A DNA stretch of 6,649 nucleotides, from positions 1 to 6,649 of the forward strand of contig DQGF01000174.1 in NCBI GenBank assembly GCA_003525045.1. Reading direction: 5' to 3'. This DNA comes from Pseudomonas sp. GTDB lineage: Bacteria > Pseudomonadota > Gammaproteobacteria > Pseudomonadales > Pseudomonadaceae. Shown here piece after piece: positions 1 to 6,081 of the stretch (position 1 is the first letter of the stretch; every line of letters starts with the position of its first letter). The translations under genes were made by a program, and so were the position numbers. A model generated the notes under the pieces. That model was not told the DNA's origin. It searched no databases and saw only the letters and a list, made by a program, of their open reading frames with translations.

Positions 1-127
1 TGCAGGTAGGGGTTTTGTTTTTGTCCGCGGGAAAGTGGCGTGACGAAACAGCGCTAGCCCGACGACCTACATGGAAAGTCTGTCAGGGCTGTGCCTTACT
101 CCAGGGGCCACTCATGGAGCGAATTCG

Positions 128-667
128 ATGCAACGCAGAGGTGCCCAATTCTGGTTATGGACCAATCGACGCTTGCCCCTCCACACCCATGAAGATGTGC
201 TTGGCGATGGGGTGCAGATCGAAGTGCAAGCGCGGGTCAACAATGAGGGGATGACTCAGGTATTCATAGGCGTCTACGGCACTGATGGCTGGGCGATTGG
301 CGAGGAGTTTTATGACCGGCGTGTCGGTGAGCATCACTGTACAGCGTTGAAGTGGGGCACCCAGCGGGCAAGAGAGATTGTCGCGGGAACTCAAGGATTC
401 GTAGCGCCACATCGGGTGCAGCTGACCCTGAGTACGGTAATCACCGATGAGTCGGTATTGGCGTTGAGGCGCATGGAGATGACGGAGCGTGAGCGTTTCA
501 AGCTCAGGTCAGAGGATGCGTGGGCAGAGTACCGGGCCGCCAAGACGGCCATGTTGGCCTTGATGCGCTTGACCAAGGTCGATCCCGTGATCTGGGCCGA
601 TCACAAGGAGCGGCTCCGGCAGGCGATCGACCGGCGCGCCTACGTACAGCGCGCCTATCTCGACTGA
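128..667 (+). CDS. Uncharacterised 179-residue soluble protein
   Basis: I do not recognise this family and assign no function. The ATG at 128 is chosen because GGAG at 116-119 lies 8 nt upstream and the protein begins MQRRGAQFWLWTN. An in-frame ATG at 71 would add 19 residues that look non-coding and has no comparable ribosome binding site. The first ~105 residues look mixed beta/loop, with a tryptophan-rich start (W9, W11). From about residue 115 the chain becomes a highly charged, Arg/Glu-rich, probably helical segment ending ...RAYVQRAYLD. There is no signal peptide, membrane segment or obvious catalytic motif. The gene ends with TGA at 665-667 and overlaps the convergent cheR-PAS stop by 13 bp, so no terminator fits between them. 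Codon use resembles that of its neighbours. It is a real gene with fair certainty; its role is unknown. Confidence 0.72.
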   Translation: MQRRGAQFWLWTNRRLPLHTHEDVLGDGVQIEVQARVNNEGMTQVFIGVYGTDGWAIGEEFYDRRVGEHHCTALKWGTQRAREIVAGTQGFVAPHRVQLTLSTVITDESVLALRRMEMTERERFKLRSEDAWAEYRAAKTAMLALMRLTKVDPVIWADHKERLRQAIDRRAYVQRAYLD

Positions 668-2994
668 CCTTGTCTCACCGCGGCAATTTTCACATAGCCC
701 TTGAGGTTGTCCCCCTTGAGCCGCGTCACTTCGCCGCTGCAAAAGAAGCGGCTGCCGTCCTTATGCAGGTGCCAGCGCTCATCTTCGCTGCGGCCTTGGG
801 TGCGCGCGGATAACAGCTCATTTTCAGGCACCTCCGCCGCGCGATCCTCGGCAGAGAAAATGAAGTCGTAATAGGCACCTTCGACCTCGGCCTTGTTGTA
901 ACCGAAGATCAACTCGGCACCTTTGTTCCAGCTGGTGATGATGCCCAGTTCATCGAGGGTGATGATCGCGTAATCGCGGGTACTTTCGGCCACCAGGCGC
1001 ATGCGTTCTTCGCCCAGGCGCAGCTCTTCTTCGGCTGCACGACGCTTGCTGATGTCGATGAAGGTCAGCACGGTGCCGTCGATGTGGTCTTCGCTGGAAC
1101 GGTAGGGCAGCAGGCGCGCGATGTACCAGCGGTTGTCAGTGCTGCTCACTTCACGCTCGATCATGTTCAGCGACTCGAACACTAGCGCCGCATCGGCGGC
1201 CAGGTCTTCGTAGTGCAAGCGGTGGGTGATGTCGAGCAACGAGCGCCCGGTATCCACTGGCAACATGCTGAAAATATCAGTGGCGCGCGGGGTGAACCAC
1301 TTGATGCGCATGCTGCGATCGACAAACACCGTGGCGATGTCGGTGGAGGCGATCAGGTTAGTCAGGTAGTCATTGATCTTGTCGGTTTCTTCGACCTTGG
1401 TTTTCAGCTCGTAATTGACCGTCAGCAACTCTTCGTTGATCGACTGCAGTTCCTCCTTGCTGGTTTCCAGCTCCTCGGTGGCCGAGCGCAGTTCTTCGTT
1501 GATCGCCTGCATTTCTTCGTTGGAAGCCTTGAGCTCTTCGCTGGAGACTTCCGATTGCTCGATGGTGTCCTGCAGGTGCAATTTGGTGCGTTGCAGTTCG
1601 CGCTCCAGATTGGACAGCACCTGGCTTTCGGTTTGTAGCACGGTGGTCGCCGTCAATTCCGAAGGGTCGACCTCCACCTCCTCGAATATCACCAGCACGT
1701 ATTCGCCGTCCGACTCTTCATCCTTGTAGGGATGGGCGACGAGATCGATCAGGTAGCGCCGGTCGTCGCGTTTGATCGGTACTTCGCGGGATTTGACCGG
1801 CTGGCCGCTCTGCTGGACCTGGAACAGTGTGGTGCGGATTTCCAGGCGCAATTGAGGAAGAATCAGCGTCAGCAAGTTGCGCGACAATTCACCGCCGACA
1901 TGCCGCAGGAAACGGCCGGCACTTTCGCTCATGTGCAAAATGTCGGCATTGGCATCGACAATCATGCTCGGTGGTGCGCACTGTTCCAGGGCTCGTTGAT
2001 GGATATCGGCGACGGACAGTTTACGTGGCAGGCTGCTCTGCGGTGCCTGCTGGGAAACACTGGTTCGCACGTAGCCACCACGGGGCATGGTCGGGGTGCG
2101 ACGGCTATTGGCCGTTCCTGTTTTAGCGCGAAAGATCCGGTTGCGTTTGTCTACCGGAGCGAACAATTCGTGGCACGCGTCCGCGCTCTCGGAAGAGCCG
2201 AGAAACAGGAAGCCGCCGGGGCGCAGGGCAAAGTGGAACATCTGCAGGATTTCGCGTTGCACCTCGCGATCCAGATAGATCAGCAGATTGCGACAAACGA
2301 TCAGGTCGATTTGCGAGAAGGGCGGATCGGCCAACAGGCTGTGTTTGGCGAACAGGACCCTTTCGCGGACTTCCTTGCGAATTCGATAATGGTCGTTTTC
2401 CTTGGCGAAATAATGCCGCAATCGCGTCGGCGGTACGTCGGTAACGATGGCTTGCGGGTACAGACCGGCCCGGCCGACGCTGATGGCGCGCTCGTCGATG
2501 TCGGTGGCGAATAGCTGGAACGAGGCCGCGCTTCTGTCCAGTAGCAGCTGATCATTGAGCAGCATCGCCAGGCTGTAGGCTTCCTCGCCCGTGGAGCAGC
2601 CAGCGGACCAGACCCGGATCTCTTCTTTCTCGGGTTGCGCTGACACGGCGGCGCTGACCAGTTGCGGCACGACATCCCGCTCCAGGGCTTCGAAGGCTTC
2701 ACGGTCGCGGAAGAAGTTGGTCACGCCGATCAGCATATCGCCCAGCAGTGCCTTGGTTTCCTCGGGGTTGCTTTGCAGGAAGCGGTAGTAGGCGCTCAGG
2801 TCCGGCTGGGCAGTGACCTGCATCCGTCGTTCGATCCGGCGCAACACGGTGGCCCGTTTGTAGTGTTTGAAATCATGGCCGGTGCCGGTGCGCAACTGGA
2901 TAAGGATGTCGTGCAACAATTGTTCGGCAACCACGGCTTCGCGTTCGGATACGGCGGCAATGCTTTGTAATTCGGGATCGTTAGCGGTAGGCAA
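655..2994 (-). CDS. CheR-type methyltransferase with three PAS domains (CheB part separated)
   Basis: This is the CheR half of a CheB/CheR fusion protein: an S-adenosylmethionine-dependent protein-glutamate methyltransferase joined to PAS sensor domains, soluble and cytoplasmic. Counting from the TTG at 2994 (779 aa): the CheR N-terminal helical part includes HDFKHYKRATVLRRIERRM at ~40-58; NFFRD is at ~93; the SAM-binding motif WSAGCSTGEEAYS is at 129-141; DLIVCRNLLIYL is at ~229-240. The CheR domain ends near 290. A first PAS-like domain covers ~330-440, a Glu-rich heptad coiled coil ~447-540, and further PAS domains ~540-650 and ~658-775. The frame is open upstream to 3081, but residues there are CheB read out of frame. 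The TTG is preferred because AGGAGG stands 8 nt before it; the next in-frame ATG would cut into CheR. The end, KGYVKIAAVRQGQSR, departs from the family's usual continuation, so the 3' end may be truncated. Confidence 0.85.
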   Translation of the reverse strand: MPTANDPELQSIAAVSEREAVVAEQLLHDILIQLRTGTGHDFKHYKRATVLRRIERRMQVTAQPDLSAYYRFLQSNPEETKALLGDMLIGVTNFFRDREAFEALERDVVPQLVSAAVSAQPEKEEIRVWSAGCSTGEEAYSLAMLLNDQLLLDRSAASFQLFATDIDERAISVGRAGLYPQAIVTDVPPTRLRHYFAKENDHYRIRKEVRERVLFAKHSLLADPPFSQIDLIVCRNLLIYLDREVQREILQMFHFALRPGGFLFLGSSESADACHELFAPVDKRNRIFRAKTGTANSRRTPTMPRGGYVRTSVSQQAPQSSLPRKLSVADIHQRALEQCAPPSMIVDANADILHMSESAGRFLRHVGGELSRNLLTLILPQLRLEIRTTLFQVQQSGQPVKSREVPIKRDDRRYLIDLVAHPYKDEESDGEYVLVIFEEVEVDPSELTATTVLQTESQVLSNLERELQRTKLHLQDTIEQSEVSSEELKASNEEMQAINEELRSATEELETSKEELQSINEELLTVNYELKTKVEETDKINDYLTNLIASTDIATVFVDRSMRIKWFTPRATDIFSMLPVDTGRSLLDITHRLHYEDLAADAALVFESLNMIEREVSSTDNRWYIARLLPYRSSEDHIDGTVLTFIDISKRRAAEEELRLGEERMRLVAESTRDYAIITLDELGIITSWNKGAELIFGYNKAEVEGAYYDFIFSAEDRAAEVPENELLSARTQGRSEDERWHLHKDGSRFFCSGEVTRLKGDNLKGYVKIAAVRQGQSR

Positions 2995-3445
2995 GCTGAT
3001 TTCCTCCTGACAGCACCAGACAAAATGCACGCTCCCGGTGCGCATCGGCCAGGTCGCGGAAGAACAGATCGATGGAGGCATGGCGACCGATCAGGGGATT
3101 GGTAGGGCTGACCTCAAGAAGCCCGTCATTTATCGCCAGCCGCTGCGCCGGTGAAATGAGGTACACCCGGTTTTTCTCGATAGGCACCGTTTCGGTGACC
3201 TGCAGCACCGGCATCGTGGTCGATTCCTGGATGATTTTGTCGGCGAAGCTCTGGTGGTCGGGGGATAGATGGAGAATGATCACGAACGCCATGCCGTTGT
3301 CCAGCGGCATGTTTTCGAAAAACAGTTTGATGGCTTGCAGCCCGCCGGCCGACGCGCCAATGCCCACCACCGGAAAATCCAGGGTGCTGGGGCTCAAGGC
3401 CTTTCGCTCGGAAACAGTGTCCGAACGCTTAGGAATGGTGGTCAT
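2981..3445 (-). CDS. Truncated CheB methylesterase domain (N-terminal part of a CheB-CheR-PAS fusion)
   Basis: The 154-residue product is the first part of a CheB-type protein-glutamate methylesterase domain, without the CheB receiver domain, as is usual for CheB/CheR fusions. The start at 3445 (ATG, MTTIPKRSD) puts the Rossmann-like strand FPVVGIGASAGG at residues 24-35. A TTG at 3508 would also be in frame but has no ribosome binding site. The nucleophile serine of the GASxGG motif is S32, and the expected catalytic histidine is H59 in ILHLSPDH. The chain reaches AFCLVLSG at ~140-147, where family members continue with a T-G-S-D-G type loop carrying the third catalytic residue. Instead it reads GNQLAYR and stops. 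The final part of the domain is absent and the following CheR lies in the +1 frame. As it stands it should not be an active esterase. It may be half of a pseudogene. Confidence 0.75.
   Translation of the reverse strand: MTTIPKRSDTVSERKALSPSTLDFPVVGIGASAGGLQAIKLFFENMPLDNGMAFVIILHLSPDHQSFADKIIQESTTMPVLQVTETVPIEKNRVYLISPAQRLAINDGLLEVSPTNPLIGRHASIDLFFRDLADAHRERAFCLVLSGGNQLAYR
2992..3008 (-). promoter_or_regulatory. Ribosome binding site and TTG start of the CheR-PAS frame
   Basis: On the minus strand AGGAGG (3008-3003) is followed by 8 nt and the TTG at 2994-2992, which is in frame with CheR. This is a complete Shine-Dalgarno match, better than the one before the CheB start. The TTG lies 11 nt upstream of the CheB fragment's TAA (2983-2981), giving a 14 nt overlap of the kind that allows translational coupling or re-initiation. 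Whether ribosomes use it is inference. Confidence 0.55.
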
Positions 3446-3517
3446 GACTTCGGCCTTTGGCAGCGACGGAAAGCGTCTTGAGTTCAAGCGAGGGGCAGCG
3501 CACTTCAATGAATCAGG

Positions 3518-3546
3518 ATAATCCCGTTTTTCAATAACGCCTTCAA
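3518..3546 (-). promoter_or_regulatory. Possible sigma-70-like promoter for the CheB/CheR locus
   Basis: On the minus strand TTGAAG (3546-3541) and GATTAT (3523-3518) are separated by exactly 17 nt, each matching 4 of 6 consensus bases. Transcription would begin near 3511 and leave a leader of about 65 nt before the ATG at 3445. The match is modest and rests on sequence only. Confidence 0.3.
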
Positions 3547-3617
3547 ATATTTAGCGCCGAAATTGGAGTCACCCTCAATTCATCGACAACCCGATAAGCG
3601 ATTGCACTCCCGCGGCT

Positions 3618-3645
3618 TCAAGTGAATGCCCCTGCCGGCCGATAA
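3618..3645 (+). promoter_or_regulatory. Candidate sigma-28 (FliA)-type promoter for the response regulator-kinase operon
   Basis: GCCGATAA at 3638-3645 is a perfect match to the -10 element of sigma-28 (FliA) promoters. TCAAGT at 3618-3623 resembles the -35 element (TAAAGT in enterics, TCAAG-like in pseudomonads). The gap is one or two nt longer than the usual optimum, which lowers confidence. Transcription would start near 3652, about 28 nt before the ATG at 3680. Placement immediately before a signalling gene opposite a chemotaxis gene makes flagellar-class control plausible. Confidence 0.42.
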
Positions 3646-3679
3646 CCCGAACAGTCCTTAATTTTCCTGGAAATCTTCG

Positions 3680-5284
3680 ATGCTGTCGTATCACCAAAAG
3701 CGTTTTCTGATCGTCGATGATTTCTCGGATTTTCGCAGTTCCGTCAGGTCCATGCTGCGTGATCTCGGCGTCAAGGATGTGGACACCGCCGACACGGGTG
3801 AACAGGCGCTGCGCATGTGCTCGCAGAAGGCCTACGATTTCATCCTTCAGGATTTCCACCTGGGCGATGGCAAGAAGAACGGTCAGCAGGTACTCGAAGA
3901 CTTGATGATCGAAAAGCTGATCAGCCATGAAAGCGTGTTCATCATGGTGACCGCCGAAACCAGCCAGGCCATGGTACTCAGCGCCCTGGAACATGAGCCC
4001 GATGCGTACCTGACCAAGCCTTTCAACCGATCCGGCCTGGCCCAGCGCCTGGAGCGGCTGTTACAGCGCAAGACCTTGCTCAAGCCGATTCTGCAGGCCC
4101 TCGACCGTGGCAGACCGGTTGAGGTGCTCAATGCCTGCATCGCCCTGTGCAAGCAAGACATTCGCTACTCGCCGCTGTGCCTGCGCTATCGCGCCGATGC
4201 CTTGCGCGAGCTGAATCAGAACGAGGCGCTGGAGCAGCTTTACCACAGCATCATTGCTGATCGACCTTTGCCCTGGGCGTTTGCCGGGCTGGGCAAGTTG
4301 CTATTCAGGCGCGGCCAGGTCGCTCAGGCCAACGGTGTCTACGCAAAAGCCCTGAAAGTGTTCCCGATGATGCCGGCCCTCTACGACGGCATGGCCGATG
4401 TGCTGGTCGCCGAAGGGGACACCAGGGCGGCCCAGCGGATATTGGAGGAAGCGATCCAATTGTCGCCATTGGCGGTACGTCGGCAAGCGCTGCTGGGCAA
4501 GCTGGCGATGACCAACGAAGATTTTGAAACCGCCTCCAAAGCCTATCGTCAGGCCGTGGCCCAAGGCGCGCAGTCACGCTTCAAGGACCCGGAGAGCAAT
4601 CTCGGGCTGGCCCACGCCTTGATCAGCAAAGGCAGTGAAAAGGGTCTGAATTCCCGGACTCGACTGGAAATCAACACAACGCTGAGTGCGGTGGCCAAGG
4701 ACACCCCTGCCGATCCCGGCCTGCAGATTCGTACGCGATTGATGAAAGCCACCAGCCTGTTGCTCAACGATGCCGAAACCGCCGAGAAGCTCACCGAACA
4801 GGCGATGAAGCGCCTCGACGACATGGAGCAGTTCATGAGCGTCGAAGCGGCGCTGGTGGTGGCCAAGCAACTGCAAATGCTCGGACAGGCCGATGCCGGC
4901 GCCTCGATGCTGAAAAACTGTGCGCAAATCTACGGTGACGATCCGGCGGTCATGCAGGGCATCGCCAAGCTGACCGACGACCCGAGCATCCTCAACGCCG
5001 GCAACGCGGCGGCTGAGATCAACCGCCAGGGTGTGCGGATGTACAAGACTGGCAACCTGGTGGAGGCCCGGGAGGTTTTCCGCAAAGCCTTGGCCTCGCA
5101 ACCGAAGAACATCAGTATCGCCCTGAACCTGGCGCAGTCGCTGTTGCATGGCACTGATACCAGCGTGCCTTCGGCCGAACTGGAGGAATGTCGGACTTGC
5201 CTGAAAATGGTCAGTTTGATGCCCGACACCGACGCGCGTAACCCGCGTTATCAGAAACTGAAAATCAAGGCGTTCGGCAAATGA
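3680..5284 (+). CDS. Response regulator with receiver domain and TPR-repeat output
   Basis: This 534-residue protein starts with a CheY-like receiver domain (~residues 7-130) and continues into tetratricopeptide repeats instead of a DNA-binding domain. The acidic pair is D13/D14 in FLIVDDF, the phosphoacceptor position is D58 in FILQDFHLG, and the switch Thr and Lys are T91 (MVTAE) and K113 (YLTKPF), so the phosphorylation site looks complete. TPR-like helical hairpins are clearest at ~199-232, 233-266, 267-300 and again at ~446-480. The region between is helical and probably holds degenerate repeats. There is no signal peptide or membrane helix. The start at 3680 follows a weak CTGGA ~11 nt upstream and fits the family's N-terminus. 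The gene overlaps the kinase gene downstream by ATGA. The protein most likely acts as a phosphorylation-controlled scaffold binding other proteins; its partner is unknown. Confidence 0.88.
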   Translation: MLSYHQKRFLIVDDFSDFRSSVRSMLRDLGVKDVDTADTGEQALRMCSQKAYDFILQDFHLGDGKKNGQQVLEDLMIEKLISHESVFIMVTAETSQAMVLSALEHEPDAYLTKPFNRSGLAQRLERLLQRKTLLKPILQALDRGRPVEVLNACIALCKQDIRYSPLCLRYRADALRELNQNEALEQLYHSIIADRPLPWAFAGLGKLLFRRGQVAQANGVYAKALKVFPMMPALYDGMADVLVAEGDTRAAQRILEEAIQLSPLAVRRQALLGKLAMTNEDFETASKAYRQAVAQGAQSRFKDPESNLGLAHALISKGSEKGLNSRTRLEINTTLSAVAKDTPADPGLQIRTRLMKATSLLLNDAETAEKLTEQAMKRLDDMEQFMSVEAALVVAKQLQMLGQADAGASMLKNCAQIYGDDPAVMQGIAKLTDDPSILNAGNAAAEINRQGVRMYKTGNLVEAREVFRKALASQPKNISIALNLAQSLLHGTDTSVPSAELEECRTCLKMVSLMPDTDARNPRYQKLKIKAFGK

Positions 5285-5973
5285 GCCAAGACAACCCGGC
5301 ACTGGATTTCTCCACGGTGATTGCTTCCACCGTGCATGACATGAAGAACTCGCTGGCCCTGCTGATGCAGACCCACAGCCAATGGCTGGCGCGTTTGCCC
5401 GATCCGGCGCGGCAGTCCCGTGAGCAGGGCGTGATCGAGTACGAGTTCGCCCGCCTCGATGGCATGCTGGTGCAGTTGCTGGGGCTGTACAAACTCGGCA
5501 TCAACCAGATGCCGTTGCAGCCGGCCTATCATGAGCTGGATGACTTCATCGAAGCGCAACTGGCGTGCCACCAGGATGTGTTCGCCAGCCGCGGCATCAT
5601 GGCGACCTATGAAGTGGATCCGTTGAGCCCCCTGGGTTTCTTCGACCGGGAATTGATCGCTTCGGTGCTGGCCAACAGCATCAACAATGCCGTTCGTTAC
5701 GCTCGCCACGCAGTGTTGATCAGCGTCAGCGATGAGGTCGGGCAACTGGTGCTGACCATCAACGATGACGGCGAGGGCTATCCCGTCGAGATGTTGGAGC
5801 GTCAGGCCGATTACGTGCAGGGCATCAACCACAGTAGCGGCAGTACCGGCCTGGGCCTGTACTTCGCCGGACGGATTGCCGCGTTGCATCAGCGCAATGG
5901 CGTCGGCGGGCGCACCGAAATCAGCAATGGCGGCCCTTTGGGCGGCGGCGTGTTCAGGCTCTATCTCCCCTGA
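5281..5973 (+). CDS. Small soluble sensor-less histidine kinase
   Basis: This 230-residue cytoplasmic kinase consists of little more than a dimerisation/phosphoacceptor helix pair and an ATP-binding domain. The H-box is STVHDMKNSL with the phosphorylatable histidine at H19. The adjoining D20-x-x-N23 fits the E/D-x-x-T/N pattern associated with phosphatase activity in HisKA kinases. The N-box is NSINNAVRYAR at 132-142 (N136 the likely Mg/ATP contact), the G1 box is NDDGEGYP at 161-168, and the G2 box is GSTGLGLYF at ~187-195. There is no PAS, HAMP or membrane segment, so any stimulus must arrive through another protein. The start ATG (5281) overlaps the preceding gene's stop as ATGA, indicating translational coupling. 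It is therefore the probable kinase, and perhaps phosphatase, for the TPR response regulator. Confidence 0.88.
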   Translation: MSQDNPALDFSTVIASTVHDMKNSLALLMQTHSQWLARLPDPARQSREQGVIEYEFARLDGMLVQLLGLYKLGINQMPLQPAYHELDDFIEAQLACHQDVFASRGIMATYEVDPLSPLGFFDRELIASVLANSINNAVRYARHAVLISVSDEVGQLVLTINDDGEGYPVEMLERQADYVQGINHSSGSTGLGLYFAGRIAALHQRNGVGGRTEISNGGPLGGGVFRLYLP

Positions 5974-6006
5974 CGCACACAGCTCCTGCATTTTTACGCG
6001 TTGTGC

Positions 6007-6036
6007 TTGATATTCCGAACACGCGGAGCCTATTTT
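6007..6036 (+). promoter_or_regulatory. Sigma-70-like promoter of the glutamine-synthetase-family gene
   Basis: TTGATA at 6007-6012 matches 5 of 6 bases of the -35 consensus. TATTTT at 6031-6036 matches 4 of 6 of the -10 consensus, with an 18 nt spacer. Transcription would begin near 6043, giving a leader of about 40 nt. A gap of 108 bp from the kinase stop and this promoter suggest that the downstream gene is a separate transcription unit. I see no convincing terminator for the kinase operon in the gap. Confidence 0.45.
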
Positions 6037-6081
6037 GTACAGGTCGCCGTTCGCGGCTCGCACAATAACAAGGATTGCGTC

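Larger units (their letters stand above)
655..3445 (-). other. Whole extent of the disrupted CheB-CheR-PAS fusion locus
   Basis: In related proteins the CheB methylesterase domain, the CheR methyltransferase domain, the coiled coil and the PAS domains form one polypeptide. Here the locus is read in two overlapping frames because the segment between CheB LSG and the CheR linker (ISLPTANDPELQ) is missing. From general knowledge of the family that segment is several tens of residues. A single-base error cannot explain it, since the missing CheB sequence is not found in any frame nearby. An automatic annotation might call this one frameshifted pseudogene. I list the two halves separately because the downstream frame is open for 2.3 kb and carries its own ribosome binding site. 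Confidence 0.6.

Noticed and set aside
32..60. Possible sigma-54 promoter (TGGCGTG...GC) upstream of the first gene
   Set aside because: The GG and GC elements are about 2 nt too far apart and the -12 element lacks TTGC.
1..127. Short open frames at the window start
   Set aside because: They have no ribosome binding site or recognisable protein character and overlap the real gene in another frame. I see no clear feature in these 127 bases.
1213..2514. Long plus-strand open frames opposite the CheR-PAS gene
   Set aside because: They are antisense shadows of a GC-rich coding region; their translations are low-complexity or lack any family resemblance.
2995..3081. ATG at 3081 as the start of the CheR-PAS protein
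   Set aside because: The first 29 residues would be CheB-coding DNA read out of frame. The TTG at 2994 has a far better ribosome binding site and begins where the CheR linker resemblance begins.
3590..3597. A second GCCGATAA-like word (CCCGATAA) in the divergent intergenic region
   Set aside because: The nearest TCAA (3575-3578) is only 11 nt upstream, too close for a sigma-28 promoter, and the first base mismatches.
5974..6006. Possible terminator after the kinase gene (gcaca...tgtgc)
   Set aside because: The stem is about 5 bp with a long loop and no following T-run on the plus strand.
6016..6059. Interleaved short inverted repeats (CGAAC/GTTCG and GAGCC/GGCTC) before the glutamine-synthetase gene, resembling a pseudoknot or operator
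   Set aside because: The arms are only 5 bp and the left arms lie upstream of the predicted transcription start, so they would not be in the RNA. Chance is likely in GC-rich DNA.
5251..6063. 270-codon minus-strand frame opposite the kinase gene
   Set aside because: It lies antisense to a kinase with all its catalytic boxes. Its His/Gln-rich translation is typical of the complement of GC-rich coding DNA.
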